A stretch of 64,000 nucleotides of DNA, taken from contig CAJMON010000003.1 of assembly GCA_905214955.1 (NCBI GenBank), forward strand, positions 1 through 64,000, in the 5' to 3' direction. The DNA is from an uncultured bacterium. Lineage in GTDB: Bacteria; Bacillota; Clostridia; Lachnospirales; Lachnospiraceae. Positions 32,516 to 42,386 of the stretch are shown here, one piece after another. The notes beneath the pieces were generated by a model, which worked only from the letters and a program-made list of their open reading frames with translations, had not been told where the DNA came from and did not search any database. The translations under genes were made by a program, and so were the position numbers. Within the stretch, counting starts at the first letter, position 1, and every line of letters begins with the position of its first letter.

Positions 32516-33679
32516 GTGTCAGAAAAGATGAAAACCGGTCTGGAAGAATATTTTATTATCAAAGACAACAAAAAAATGAGGTATGGATATACGACAGGTT
32601 CTTGTGCGGCAGGAGCAGCAGGAGCGGCAGCCCGGATGCTGCTGGGCGGGAAGCCACTTTCCTATGCCAGGCTGATGACGCCAAGAGGCATCGAATTGAC
32701 GCTGACACTTCTGGATGTATTCTTAAGTGAAGAGGAAGTATCCTGCGCCATCCGAAAAGACGGGGGCGATGACCCAGATGCCACCACAGGCCTTCTGGTT
32801 TACGCTTCTGTGAAAAAATGCAGGGAGCCGGGTATTCACATAGACGGAGGCCGGGGAGTCGGCCGGGTGACCCAAAAAGGCCTGGAGCAGCCGGTGGGTG
32901 CTGCGGCCATCAACAAAGTGCCGCGGCAGATGATCGAACAGGAAGTGGAAAAAGCCTGCGACGAGTTTTCATACGAAGGAGGCATCCAGGTGATCATTTC
33001 CATTCCAGGCGGCGAAGAAGTGGCGAAAAAGACCTTCAATCCCAGACTTGGCATTGAAGGAGGCCTGTCAGTTCTTGGAACCAGCGGGATTGTGGTGCCC
33101 ATGAGTGAAGATGCACTGATTGCCAGCATCCGTACCGAGATGAAAATGCGCCATGAAAACGGGGCAGAGTACCTTCTGGTAACGCCTGGAAATTATGGAC
33201 GGGATTTCCTCAAAAACAAAGAGGACATCCGTTCAGAAGATTCCATGAAGTGCAGCAACTATGTGGGGGAAACTTTAGATTCTGCAGTCAATTTAGGAAT
33301 CAAAGGCATTCTGTTTGTTGCCCATATCGGAAAATTCATCAAAGTTTCCGGAGGAATCATGAACACCCATTCCCGGTGCGCGGATTCCAGGGCGGAACTG
33401 ATGTGTGCCCATGCCATACGGGCAGGAGCGGGACTGGATACAGCCAGAAGGCTTCTGAATACCATTACCACAGAAGAGGCCGTGGATATTCTTGCGGAAG
33501 AAGGATTTCTTGAAAAAACCATGGAACAGGTAATCGAAAAAGTACATTATTATCTCCAGCATCGCTGCGGCGGTGCCCTTGCAACAGAAGCCATTCTCTT
33601 TTCCAACAATCAGGGATGGCTTGGACAGACAGAAGGAGCACAGGAAATGCTTCAGCGTTTCCTGCGGGAAAAACAATAG
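32516..33679 (+). CDS. cbiD: cobalt-precorrin-5B C1-methyltransferase
   Basis: A 387-aa CbiD, which methylates C1 of cobalt-precorrin-5B in the anaerobic pathway with SAM. The family N-terminus LRYGYTTGSCAAGAA-like (MRYGYTTGSCAAGAA) and DGGDDPDATTG are present, and GIEGGLSVLGTSGIV is a strong signature. GTG 32516 is preceded by GAGGAG nine bases away; ATG 32528 is the alternative with AGGGAG. It is the first gene of a tight operon to 44563. Confidence 0.95.
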   Translation: MSEKMKTGLEEYFIIKDNKKMRYGYTTGSCAAGAAGAAARMLLGGKPLSYARLMTPRGIELTLTLLDVFLSEEEVSCAIRKDGGDDPDATTGLLVYASVKKCREPGIHIDGGRGVGRVTQKGLEQPVGAAAINKVPRQMIEQEVEKACDEFSYEGGIQVIISIPGGEEVAKKTFNPRLGIEGGLSVLGTSGIVVPMSEDALIASIRTEMKMRHENGAEYLLVTPGNYGRDFLKNKEDIRSEDSMKCSNYVGETLDSAVNLGIKGILFVAHIGKFIKVSGGIMNTHSRCADSRAELMCAHAIRAGAGLDTARRLLNTITTEEAVDILAEEGFLEKTMEQVIEKVHYYLQHRCGGALATEAILFSNNQGWLGQTEGAQEMLQRFLREKQ

Positions 33680-33704
33680 ACAGTTTGAAAGGAAAAAGAA
33701 AACT

Positions 33705-34397
33705 ATGACAGGAACTTTATATGGTCTTGGAATCGGACCGGGAGACCCGGAACTGCTGACCTTAAAAGCAGTACGTCTGATCAGAGAAAACGAAGTGATT
33801 GCGTTTCCAGGGGAAATGCCCCAGGAGACCGTTGCCTATAAAATTGCAGTGCAGGCAGTGCCGGAGCTGGCAGAAAAAGAACTGACAGCACTGCCCATGC
33901 CTATGACCAAAGATCCCAAAGTGCTGGAAGAAACCCACACCCATGCGGCGGATATTGTGGAAAACTTTCTGAAAAACGGAAAGAATGTGGTATTTCTTAC
34001 CCTGGGAGACCCAACGGTTTATTCTACCTATCTGTATGTACACAAAAAAATCCTGGAAAGAGGCTTAAAAGCAGAGATTGTAAGCGGTATCACCTCTTTC
34101 TGTGCAGTGGCAGCCAGACTGAACATGGGACTGGTGGAAAAAGCAGAACCCCTGCATGTGATCCCGGCTTCTTACCAGATTGAAGAAGCCTTAAGGCTTC
34201 CGGGAACCAAGGTGCTGATGAAAGCCGGAAAGAAAATGAAAGAAGTAAAAGCAACGCTGCAGGAAATCGGCGCACAGGCTGTGATGATCGAAAACTGCGG
34301 AATGCCGGATGAAAAGATTTATGCAAATGCAGAAGAAATTCCGGAAAATGCCGGATATTATTCCCTGATTATTGTAAAGGAGGGTGAAAAGAAATGA
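33705..34397 (+). CDS. cbiL: cobalt-precorrin-2 C20-methyltransferase
   Basis: A 230-aa SAM-dependent tetrapyrrole methylase: TLYGLGIGPGDPELLTLKAV at the N-terminus (P-loop-like SAM site), FLTLGDPTVYSTY in the middle (GDP motif) and EIVSGITSFCAVAARL. This pattern is typical of CbiL/CobI. It methylates C20 of cobalt-precorrin-2. ATG 33705 follows AAAGGA. The stop overlaps the cbiF start by four bases. Confidence 0.93.
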   Translation: MTGTLYGLGIGPGDPELLTLKAVRLIRENEVIAFPGEMPQETVAYKIAVQAVPELAEKELTALPMPMTKDPKVLEETHTHAADIVENFLKNGKNVVFLTLGDPTVYSTYLYVHKKILERGLKAEIVSGITSFCAVAARLNMGLVEKAEPLHVIPASYQIEEALRLPGTKVLMKAGKKMKEVKATLQEIGAQAVMIENCGMPDEKIYANAEEIPENAGYYSLIIVKEGEKK

Positions 34398-35152
34398 TTC
34401 ATTTTGTAGGAGCAGGAAGCGGTGCACCGGATCTGATCACCGTGAGAGGAAAAAATTTTCTGGAGCAGGCGGACGTGATCATTTATGCAGGATCTCTGGT
34501 GAATCCAAAACTTCTGGAGTATAAAAAAGAGGGATGCCAGGTGTACAACAGTGCCAAAATGACCCTGGAAGAAGTCCTGGACGTGATGTTTGACGCGGAA
34601 GAAAAAGGCCTGACCACTGTGCGGCTTCACACCGGAGACCCGTGCATTTACGGCGCGATCCGGGAACAGATGGATGTGCTGGATGAAAAAGGAATCACCT
34701 ATGATTACTGTCCGGGCGTCAGTGCATTCTGTGGCGCAGCCAGTGCCCTGAACCTGGAATATACCCTTCCGGACGTTTCTCAGAGCGTGGTCATCACCCG
34801 GATGGCAGGCAGAACCCCGGTGCCGGAGAGAGAAGAAATTGCCACCTTTGCAGCCCATCACTGCACCATGGTAGTTTTTTTAAGCACCGGTCTGCTGGAA
34901 CAGCTGTCCGAGCGTTTAATTGCGGGAGGCTACACCGCAGATACCCCGGCAGCCATTGTTTACAAAGCAACCTGGGAGGATGAGAAGGCATTTATCTGCA
35001 CTGTGGGAACCCTGGCCCAGACTGCCAAAGAAAACAACATCACCAAGACCGCTCTGATGATCATTGGGGATGTGGTAACCCACAGTCATTACAACCGTTC
35101 TGAGCTGTACAACCCTGCCTTTACCACAGAATTCCGCGAGGCATCAAAATGA
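34394..35152 (+). CDS. cbiF: cobalt-precorrin-4 C11-methyltransferase
   Basis: A 252-aa tetrapyrrole methylase with the CbiF/CobM pattern: IHFVGAGSGAPDLITVRG, IYAGSLVNPKLL, RLHTGDPCIYGAIREQ and PGVSAFCGAASAL. It adds the C11 methyl group using SAM. SD AAGGAGG lies within the end of cbiL. Coupled by four-base overlaps to both neighbours. Confidence 0.95.
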   Translation: MIHFVGAGSGAPDLITVRGKNFLEQADVIIYAGSLVNPKLLEYKKEGCQVYNSAKMTLEEVLDVMFDAEEKGLTTVRLHTGDPCIYGAIREQMDVLDEKGITYDYCPGVSAFCGAASALNLEYTLPDVSQSVVITRMAGRTPVPEREEIATFAAHHCTMVVFLSTGLLEQLSERLIAGGYTADTPAAIVYKATWEDEKAFICTVGTLAQTAKENNITKTALMIIGDVVTHSHYNRSELYNPAFTTEFREASK

Positions 35153-36219
35153 CAGCCGGATGCCGAAAACTGGCTGCGGTCAGTTTTACCGCAAAAGGCT
35201 GCAGGCTGAACGCCCTTTTGTGCCAGGCCCTTTCAAGAGAAGGGTATGACGTGGAAGCCTGGGGCAAAGAGCCTTATGCCGGGGAGCAGGGCCTGACACC
35301 TCTTACAGAGCCGTTAAAGGCCTGGACCGGACGGATGTTTCAGGAAAAAGAAGGCATTTTGTTTATTGGCGCTTCAGGCATTGCTGTGCGAAGCATTGCC
35401 CCTTTTGTCCAGAGCAAGGACAAAGATCCGGCCATTGTGGTCATGGATGAAAAAGGGATGTTTGCCATTTCTCTCATGTCCGGCCACCTGGGAGGGGCCA
35501 ACGAGCTGGCTGGCACCCTGGCAAATCTCACCGGAGCCATTCCGGTGATCACTACCGCCACGGATGTAAACGGCAAATTTGCCGTGGACGTGTTTGCTAA
35601 AAAGCAGGGCCTGCATCTTGGCAGCTTAAAAGAGGCCAAGCATGTGTCAGCGGACATCCTGGATGAAAAGCAGGTGGGAGTGCTCAGCGAATTTCCAGTG
35701 GAAGGGTCTGTTCCGGAAGAGCTGACCATTTTAAAAGACGGGGAGCCTTTTGATGGAAAAACAGGTATGGTGATTTCCTTAAACGAAGAGAAAACACCCT
35801 TTGTGCATACCCTGCACCTGGTTCCGAGGATTGTGACCCTGGGACTTGGATGCAGAAAAGGAAAGCCGGAGAAAGAAATCGAAGAGGCAGTGTTTTCCCT
35901 GCTGCAGAGGAACCACCTGTCCATTCACAGTGTGAAACAGGTTTCCAGCATTGACCTGAAAAAAGAAGAACCGGGAATTCTGGCATTCTGCCAAAAATAC
36001 CAGCTTCCCTTTGTAACCTATTCTGCGGAAGAACTCCTTCAGGTAAAAGGAGAATTTTCCGCATCCGAATTTGTAAAATCTATCACCGGCGTGGACAATG
36101 TGTGCGAAAGAAGCGCGCTTCTCGCCAGTGGGTATGGAACTATGATACAGAAAAAATCAGCAGGAAACGGGGTAACCGCTGCCCTGTGCCTGGAGAAATG
36201 GAGTGTAGACTTTGAGTAA
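35149..36219 (+). CDS. cbiG: cobalt-precorrin-5A hydrolase
   Basis: A 356-aa CbiG, which opens the lactone and releases acetaldehyde from C20. The N-terminal domain carries LAAVSFTAKGCRLNALL and FIGASGIAVRSIAP, the central part MSGHLGGANELAGTLA, and the C-terminal CobE-like domain starts near LGLGCRKGKPEKEIEEAV and ends with ALLASG and AALC. Normal length. The stop overlaps the cbiH start by eight bases. Confidence 0.94.
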   Translation: MTAGCRKLAAVSFTAKGCRLNALLCQALSREGYDVEAWGKEPYAGEQGLTPLTEPLKAWTGRMFQEKEGILFIGASGIAVRSIAPFVQSKDKDPAIVVMDEKGMFAISLMSGHLGGANELAGTLANLTGAIPVITTATDVNGKFAVDVFAKKQGLHLGSLKEAKHVSADILDEKQVGVLSEFPVEGSVPEELTILKDGEPFDGKTGMVISLNEEKTPFVHTLHLVPRIVTLGLGCRKGKPEKEIEEAVFSLLQRNHLSIHSVKQVSSIDLKKEEPGILAFCQKYQLPFVTYSAEELLQVKGEFSASEFVKSITGVDNVCERSALLASGYGTMIQKKSAGNGVTAALCLEKWSVDFE

Positions 36220-36943
36220 AATTTATGTAGTGGGCATTGGCCCTGGAGAATACGAGCAGATGACGATGCGTGCAGCAAACGCGCTGCAGTCCTGTGATGT
36301 CATCGTTGGATATACGGTTTATGTGGACCTGGTAAAAGAGCATTTCCCTGGAAAAGAATTTCTTACCACTCCTATGCGCAAAGAAATCGAGCGCTGCCAG
36401 CTGGCGTTTGACGAGGCAGAAAAAGGCAAAAATGTGGCAATGATCTGCAGCGGAGATGCCGGAGTATATGGTATGGCAGGCCTGATGCTGGAGATCGGGG
36501 AAGGTTATCCACAGATTTCTGTAGAAGTGATTCCAGGAGTCACTGCAGCCACCGGAGGCGCAGCCGTGCTGGGGGCACCATTGATTCACGATTTTGCCCT
36601 GATCAGTTTAAGCGACCTGATGACTCCCTGGGAGAAAATTGAAAAACGGCTTCTGTGTGCATCCGAAGCAGACTTTGTCATCTGCCTGTACAATCCTTCC
36701 AGCAGAAAGCGTCACGATTATCTGCAGAAAGCCTGTGATCTGATGATGCAGCACAAGTCTCCGGAAACGGTCTGCGGAACCGTGCAGAGCATTGGAAGAG
36801 ACGGACAGACCATGCAGGTGATGACCTTAAAAGAGCTGCGGGATACTCAGGTGGATATGTTTACCACCGTATTTATCGGAAATTCTCAGACACGGAATAT
36901 CAATGGGCGCATGGTGACGCCAAGAGGATACGCAAATGAATAA
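36212..36943 (+). CDS. cbiH: cobalt-factor III C17-methyltransferase
   Basis: A 243-aa ring-contraction methylase of the CbiH/CobJ type: KIYVVGIGPGEYEQMTMRA, VGYTVYVDLV, MICSGDAGVYGMAGL and VIPGVTAATGGAAVLGAPL. It methylates C17 and contracts the ring. The start is TTG at 36212 within the end of cbiG, with GGAG about nine bases upstream; no ATG lies close by. It overlaps the fusion gene downstream by eight bases. Confidence 0.94.
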   Translation: MSKIYVVGIGPGEYEQMTMRAANALQSCDVIVGYTVYVDLVKEHFPGKEFLTTPMRKEIERCQLAFDEAEKGKNVAMICSGDAGVYGMAGLMLEIGEGYPQISVEVIPGVTAATGGAAVLGAPLIHDFALISLSDLMTPWEKIEKRLLCASEADFVICLYNPSSRKRHDYLQKACDLMMQHKSPETVCGTVQSIGRDGQTMQVMTLKELRDTQVDMFTTVFIGNSQTRNINGRMVTPRGYANE

Positions 36944-38912
36944 TGTCCTGATTTTTGCAGGAACAACCGAAGGCAGAAGCCTTGGGGAATTTTTAAGCAG
37001 ACAGAAGGTAAACACCCATGTCTGTGTGGCTACAGAGTACGGAGAAACGCTGATTGAAGAAAATGCGTATTTAAAAGTTCATGCAGGCAGGCTGGATGCA
37101 GAAGAGATTGGAAATTTGATCCAAGAGCTTCAGGCAGACTGCGTGGTGGATGCCACCCACCCCTATGCGGCAGTGGTTTCTGAAAATATTCAGAAAGCCT
37201 GTAAAGAGGTGAAGCGGGACTACATCCGGCTTCTGCGGGAGGCAGACAGAGAGGATGTCAGTGACTGTGTCTTTGTCAACTCTGTGGAGGAAGCAGCTGT
37301 GTTTTTAGCAGGAACCACGGGAAAAATTCTGGCAGCTACGGGAAGCAAGGAACTGCACAAATATACGGTGATCCCAGATTACAAAGAGCGGGTGACTGCC
37401 AGAGTGCTGTCCACCCCCAATGTGGCAGAAGAATGTGCAAAGCTGGGATTTGTGGGAAAAAATTTGATCTGTATGCAGGGACCTTTTTCCGAAGAATTAA
37501 ATACCGCACTTCTGCGCCAGATCGGGGCTTCCTGGCTGGTGACCAAAGAAGCAGGAAAAGAAGGCGGTTTCCAGGAAAAGCTGGCAGCAGCCAGAAAAGC
37601 AGGGGCCAAAGTAGTTCTCATTGGCCGGCCAAAAGAGCAGGCAGAAGGACATTCTGCAGGAGAAGTGCGGAAGCTTTTGTGTGAACGCTTTCAGCTTTCC
37701 CCCAAAAGGCAGATTACCCTGGCGGGAATTGGTATGGGAAATCCGGACGGCATGACTGTGGAAACGGTAAAGGCCTGCCAGAAAGCAGAGCTTTTCATCG
37801 GTGCTGGACGGATGTTAAAAGCAGCAGAGCGTTTTGGAAAGCCTGCATTTTCTGCATACAAAACCGAAGAGATCCGTGATTATGTATACAGCCACCCGGA
37901 ATATGAAAAAGTAGTCATCCTTCTCTCAGGAGATATTGGATTTTACAGCGGAGCCAAAAAGCTGTTTGAGGCCTTTGCAGGAGAAGATATCCGGATCTGC
38001 TGCGGCATTTCCTCTGTGGTGTATTTCTGCGGAAAGCTGCATACCTCCTGGGAGGATGTGAAACTGGTAAGTGTCCACGGAAGAAAAGCCAATTTAATCA
38101 GTGAAATCAGACGCTATCCCAAGGTCTTTGCACTGGTGGGAGAAAAAGACGGCATTCAGACGCTGTGCCGGAAGCTTCAGGAATACGGCATGGATCAGGT
38201 GGTTCTGTCTGTGGGAGAGTGCTTATCTTACCAGGAAGAGAGGATCAGACGGGGAACCCCATCCGAGCTGGCAGACCAGTCCTTTGAACAATTAAGCGTG
38301 GTACTGGCAGAGAATCCAGAGGCAGATCCGGTAGTGACCCATGGCCTGGAGGATGAGGCATTTTTGCGGGACAAGGTGCCCATGACCAAAAGCGAGGTGC
38401 GCAGCATTTCCTTATCCAAGCTGCAGCTGACAGAGGATGCGGTGGTGTATGACGTGGGAGCCGGAACGGGATCGGTTTCCATTGAAATCGCCCTTCAGGC
38501 AGCTGAGGGAGAGGTGTATGCCATTGAGAAAAAAGAAGAAGCGGCAGCACTTCTGGAAAAAAATAAAAGAAAATTTGCAGCCGATCATCTGCACATCATC
38601 CGGGGACTGGCTCCGGAGGCTTTGGCAGACCTTCCAGCGCCTACCCATGTGTTTATCGGTGGTTCTTCCGGAAACTTAAAAGAAATTTTGGAAGTAGTGC
38701 TTGCAAAAAATCCCCATGTCCGCATTGTCATCAATGCCATTGCCCTGGAAACCGTGGCAGAGGCTTTGGATTGTTTAAAAACCCTTCCGGTAAAAGAAAC
38801 GGATGTGGCAGCCGTGTCTGTCGCCAAAGCAAAAGAGCTGGGACGGTATCATATGATGATGGGACAGAATCCGGTGTATGTAATTTCCTGTACAGGAGGG
38901 AACCCGTCATGA
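36936..38912 (+). CDS. cbiJ-cbiE-cbiT: CbiJ-CbiE-CbiT fusion (precorrin-6A reductase and precorrin-6B methyltransferase/decarboxylase)
   Basis: A 658-aa three-domain fusion. Residues about 1-252 are CbiJ/CobK-like, cobalt-precorrin-6A reductase (VLIFAGTTEGRSL, VDATHPYA, QGPFSEELN, TKEAGKEGG). Residues about 258-460 are CbiE, a tetrapyrrole methylase for C5 (ITLAGIGMGNPDGMT, ILLSGDIGFYSG). Residues about 475-655 are CbiT, C15 methyltransferase and decarboxylase (PMTKSEVRSI, VYDVGAGTGSVSIEIA, IGGSSGNLKEIL). CbiE-CbiT fusion equals CobL; adding CbiJ puts three successive steps in one chain. No stop or frameshift separates the domains. Confidence 0.93.
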   Translation: MNNVLIFAGTTEGRSLGEFLSRQKVNTHVCVATEYGETLIEENAYLKVHAGRLDAEEIGNLIQELQADCVVDATHPYAAVVSENIQKACKEVKRDYIRLLREADREDVSDCVFVNSVEEAAVFLAGTTGKILAATGSKELHKYTVIPDYKERVTARVLSTPNVAEECAKLGFVGKNLICMQGPFSEELNTALLRQIGASWLVTKEAGKEGGFQEKLAAARKAGAKVVLIGRPKEQAEGHSAGEVRKLLCERFQLSPKRQITLAGIGMGNPDGMTVETVKACQKAELFIGAGRMLKAAERFGKPAFSAYKTEEIRDYVYSHPEYEKVVILLSGDIGFYSGAKKLFEAFAGEDIRICCGISSVVYFCGKLHTSWEDVKLVSVHGRKANLISEIRRYPKVFALVGEKDGIQTLCRKLQEYGMDQVVLSVGECLSYQEERIRRGTPSELADQSFEQLSVVLAENPEADPVVTHGLEDEAFLRDKVPMTKSEVRSISLSKLQLTEDAVVYDVGAGTGSVSIEIALQAAEGEVYAIEKKEEAAALLEKNKRKFAADHLHIIRGLAPEALADLPAPTHVFIGGSSGNLKEILEVVLAKNPHVRIVINAIALETVAEALDCLKTLPVKETDVAAVSVAKAKELGRYHMMMGQNPVYVISCTGGNPS

Positions 38913-40309
38913 GACAGCCAAGATTTCTCTTGTCCGCAGGAGCCAGCGGAAGCGGAAAAACCATGATTACCTGCGGCATTTTAGCGGCACTTAGAAAAAG
39001 AGGGAAAAGAGTTTCCTCCTTTAAATGCGGGCCGGACTATATTGATCCCATGTTTCATTCCAGAGTTTTGAAGGCAAAGTCCCGGAATCTGGATACCTTC
39101 TTTACAGACCGGGAGACCACCCGCTACCTGTTTGCACAGGGAGCGGAAGGAACCGACATTTCAGTCATGGAAGGCGTTATGGGATATTATGACGGATTGG
39201 GCGGCATCAGTACCAAAGCAAGCGCGTCCGACCTGGCAGATGTGACGGATACGCCGGTAGTATTGATTGTCAACACCAAGGGCATGAGCCTGTCTGTGGC
39301 AGCCTACATCAAAGGTTTTCTGGAATATGAAGCGCATCCACATATCAAGGGCGTGATTTTCAACCAGATGTCCCCCATGCTGTATCCCAGAATGAAAAAA
39401 GTGGTGGAAGAGCAGCTGAATGTACGGGTGTACGGCTATGTGCCGGTATTAAAAGACCTGACCCTGGACAGCCGGCATCTGGGACTGGTGCTTCCAGAAG
39501 AGGTGGAAGATCTGGAAAAAAAATTTTCCCTTCTGGCAGACACCCTGGAACAGACCCTGGATCTGGACGGTTTGATTTCCCTTGCAGAAGAAGCGCCGGA
39601 AATTGAAAACCAGTGTCCGGAAAATATCGAGAACTATCTGAAATCCCAGGAAGCCCAGAAAATCCGGGAAGAAAAACCAGTGATTGCCGTTGCCAAAGAC
39701 GAGGCTTTCTGTTTTATTTATGAAGACAATTTAAAACTGCTGCGGGAGCTTGGGGCAGAACTGGTGCCGTTTTCTCCTCTTCACGATAAAAAACTTCCAG
39801 AAGGGACCAAAGGCCTTCTGCTGTACGGCGGCTACCCGGAACTGTATGCAAAAGAACTGGAGGAGAATGCCCCCATGCGGCAGGAAATCCAGGATGTGCT
39901 GAACCAGGGAATGCCCTGTCTGGCAGAGTGCGGGGGATTTATGTACCTTCATGAGACCATGGAGGATCTAAAAGGAAATGCGTACCAGGGAACGGGAAAC
40001 ATTTCCGGACGGGCTTTTTATACAGGAAAACTTACAAGGTTTGGCTATGTGGAATTAAGTGCCAGAAAAGAGGGTGTCTTAGGAGCAGGGAAAACACCTA
40101 TCCGGGCTCATGAGTTCCACTATTTTGACAGCACCAGCTGCGGTGGAGACTTTGTGGCAAAGAAGCCTGGCAGCAGCCGGAACTGGAACTGCATTCATGG
40201 AACGGGGAAAAGCCTGTGGGGATTTCCACATCTGTATTATCATGCATGTCCCCAGGTGGCAGAAGGATTTTTAAAAGCCTGCCTTGAAAGGGAAGGAGAA
40301 GAAAGATGA
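38909..40309 (+). CDS. cbiA: cobyrinate a,c-diamide synthase
   Basis: A 466-aa CbiA/CobB. It amidates the a and c carboxylates with glutamine and ATP. The N-terminal synthetase domain has LLSAGASGSGKTMITCGIL (P-loop) and FKCGPDYIDPMFH. The C-terminal glutaminase has LAECGGFMYLHE (Cys nucleophile) and a late His in HYFDSTS/HLYYHACP. ATG 38909 overlaps the previous stop and follows AGGAGGG at 38894-38900. An upstream in-frame codon at 38771 lies within the fusion gene and is rejected. Confidence 0.95.
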   Translation: MRQPRFLLSAGASGSGKTMITCGILAALRKRGKRVSSFKCGPDYIDPMFHSRVLKAKSRNLDTFFTDRETTRYLFAQGAEGTDISVMEGVMGYYDGLGGISTKASASDLADVTDTPVVLIVNTKGMSLSVAAYIKGFLEYEAHPHIKGVIFNQMSPMLYPRMKKVVEEQLNVRVYGYVPVLKDLTLDSRHLGLVLPEEVEDLEKKFSLLADTLEQTLDLDGLISLAEEAPEIENQCPENIENYLKSQEAQKIREEKPVIAVAKDEAFCFIYEDNLKLLRELGAELVPFSPLHDKKLPEGTKGLLLYGGYPELYAKELEENAPMRQEIQDVLNQGMPCLAECGGFMYLHETMEDLKGNAYQGTGNISGRAFYTGKLTRFGYVELSARKEGVLGAGKTPIRAHEFHYFDSTSCGGDFVAKKPGSSRNWNCIHGTGKSLWGFPHLYYHACPQVAEGFLKACLEREGEER

Positions 40310-41292
40310 GCAGTTTTGTGTGGCGTACCGCTATTGCCCTGATCCTGGGCTTTTGTCTGGATCTTCTTCTGGGAGATCCCCATTTTCTGTACCATCCCAT
40401 CCGGATTATTGGAAATCTCATTGCATGGACGGAAAAATGGATTCGGAAATGTTTTCCCAAAACATCCGGCGGAGAACTGGCAGGAGGAACGGTGACGGTT
40501 CTCATTGTAGTGATACTTGGCACGGGTGTTCCAGCACTGCTTCTGTATGGGGCCTGTTGGCTGCATCCGGCGGCTGGACTGGTTCTGGAAAGCATTTTCT
40601 GCTGGCAGCTTCTGGCTACGAAGTCTTTAAAAGACGAGAGCATGAAAGTCTATGACCAGCTGGAAAAAAAGGATCTGAAAGGTGCCCGGTATGCGGTGTC
40701 CATGATTGTTGGAAGAGATACCAATGTGCTGGATGAAAAAGGTGTCACAAAGGCAGCCGTGGAGACGGTAGCGGAAAATACGTCAGACGGTATCATTGCG
40801 CCTATGATCTTTATGGCACTGGGAGGCGCGGTGTTTGGATTTTTCTATAAGTCCATTAACACCATGGATTCCATGTTAGGCTACAAAAACGACAAATACC
40901 TGTACTTTGGCAGAACAGCGGCAAAATTAGATGATGTGGTGAATTATCTTCCCGCCAGAATTTCCGCCTGGCTGATGATTGCGGCAGCGCCCTTTGCAGG
41001 CCTGGATGCAAAAGAAGGAAAGCGGATTTATTTAAGAGACCGTTACAATCATGCCAGCCCCAATTCTGCCCACACAGAGGCGGTGATGGCAGGTGCCCTT
41101 CATGTGCAGCTGGCCGGTGATGCCTGGTATTTTGGAAAATTATACAAAAAGAAAACCATCGGGGATGACATCCGTCCGGTGGAATACGAAGACATCAAAC
41201 GGGCCAACAAGCTTTTGTATGCAACAGCGGTGTTAAGCCTGGTGATTTTGATGGTGTTAAAGCTTGGAATCGGCCTGCTTATAGGGGCCTGA
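40306..41292 (+). CDS. cbiB: adenosylcobinamide-phosphate synthase
   Basis: A 328-aa integral membrane protein that attaches aminopropanol phosphate to adenosylcobyric acid. The N-terminus LGFCLDLLLGDPHFLYHPIRIIG is the CbiB signature; TVAENTSDGIIAPM and RDRYNHASPNSAHTEA are conserved internal motifs. About four or five membrane segments. It overlaps cbiA by four bases. Its partner for making the aminopropanol arm, CobD, is next. Confidence 0.95.
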   Translation: MSSFVWRTAIALILGFCLDLLLGDPHFLYHPIRIIGNLIAWTEKWIRKCFPKTSGGELAGGTVTVLIVVILGTGVPALLLYGACWLHPAAGLVLESIFCWQLLATKSLKDESMKVYDQLEKKDLKGARYAVSMIVGRDTNVLDEKGVTKAAVETVAENTSDGIIAPMIFMALGGAVFGFFYKSINTMDSMLGYKNDKYLYFGRTAAKLDDVVNYLPARISAWLMIAAAPFAGLDAKEGKRIYLRDRYNHASPNSAHTEAVMAGALHVQLAGDAWYFGKLYKKKTIGDDIRPVEYEDIKRANKLLYATAVLSLVILMVLKLGIGLLIGA

Positions 41293-41320
41293 GAAGAAAA
41301 AAGACAGGCAGGAGAACGAC

Positions 41321-42364
41321 ATGATGCAGAAACTCATCCATGGAGGCGATGTGTACAGCTTCCAGCCAAAGGCGGATTTTTCCGCCAACATCAATCCCCT
41401 TGGGGTGCCGGGAGGTGTCCTTGCGGCAGTACAGGCATGTGGAAAGGAACTGGCTAACTATCCGGATCCGCTTTGCAGAGCTCTGAAAAAGGCAGTGGCA
41501 GAGAAAGAACAGGTAAAAGAGGAACTGCTGATCTTTGGAAACGGAGCGGCAGAGCTGATTTTTTCCCTGGTGTGGGCTCTGAGGCCTAAAAAAGCGGTTC
41601 TCATGGCGCCGGGGTTTGCAGAATATGAACAGGCGCTGACAGGAGCCGGCTGTGAAATCAGCTGGTACGAGCTGGCAGAAGAACAGGGATTTGTGCCGGA
41701 AAAAAGGTATTTCGACCTTCTGACAGAAGATGTGGACATGGCCTTTGTGTGCTGTCCCAACAACCCTACGGGAATTTGTCCGGATCCGTCATTTTTAAAG
41801 AAAACCCTGGAACTGTGTGAACAGCATCATATTTTTCTGGTGGTGGATGAGTGTTTCATTGAATTTCTGGATGAGCCGGAAAGCTGCAGCATGAAATCTT
41901 ATCTGGCAGACTCCGAAAATCTGTTTGTCCTAAAGGCATTTACCAAGCTTTATGCCATGCCGGGCCTCAGGCTTGGATATGGTCTCTGTAAAAATGCCGG
42001 AGTTCTGGAACAGATGAACAGAGTGATGCAGCCCTGGAGTGTGTCCATACCGGCGCAAAAGGCTGGGGTGGCAGCCTTAAAAGAAGAAACTTATGTGAAA
42101 AAAGCAAGAGCACTCATAAAGACAGAACGGGAAAGGCTTTATAAAGGGCTTTTAAGCCTTGGCTTAAAGGCCTGGTATCCGGCAGCAAATTTTGTATTTT
42201 TCAAAGGTCCAAAAGGGCTTGATGAAAAGATTCGGCAGGAAGGATTTCTGATCCGGGACTGCAGCAATTATCACGGCCTGGAAGAGGGGTTTTACCGGAT
42301 TGCAGTGCGGCTGCCAGAGGAAAATACAGAATTTCTGGAAGCACTCCAGAGGGTGCTGAAATAG
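41321..42364 (+). CDS. cobD: threonine-phosphate decarboxylase CobD-like
   Basis: A 347-aa PLP-dependent class I/II aminotransferase-fold enzyme. NINPLGVP at the N-terminus and [19 protein letters not shown] and the PLP lysine region [19 protein letters not shown] fit CobD, which makes aminopropanol O-phosphate from threonine phosphate. Histidinol-phosphate aminotransferase is a relative, but operon position decides for CobD. SD AGGAG at 41310; ATG 41321 and 41324 are both usable. Confidence 0.92.
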   Translation: MMQKLIHGGDVYSFQPKADFSANINPLGVPGGVLAAVQACGKELANYPDPLCRALKKAVAEKEQVKEELLIFGNGAAELIFSLVWALRPKKAVLMAPGFAEYEQALTGAGCEISWYELAEEQGFVPEKRYFDLLTEDVDMAFVCCPNNPTGICPDPSFLKKTLELCEQHHIFLVVDECFIEFLDEPESCSMKSYLADSENLFVLKAFTKLYAMPGLRLGYGLCKNAGVLEQMNRVMQPWSVSIPAQKAGVAALKEETYVKKARALIKTERERLYKGLLSLGLKAWYPAANFVFFKGPKGLDEKIRQEGFLIRDCSNYHGLEEGFYRIAVRLPEENTEFLEALQRVLK

Positions 42365-42386
42365 AAAAGGAAAGGCTTGGTGTGCA

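Noticed and set aside
38771..38908. Earlier in-frame start of cbiA
   Set aside because: It would overlap the CbiT domain by 138 bp; AGGAGGG and the MRQPRFLLSAGASGSGKT start fit the family.
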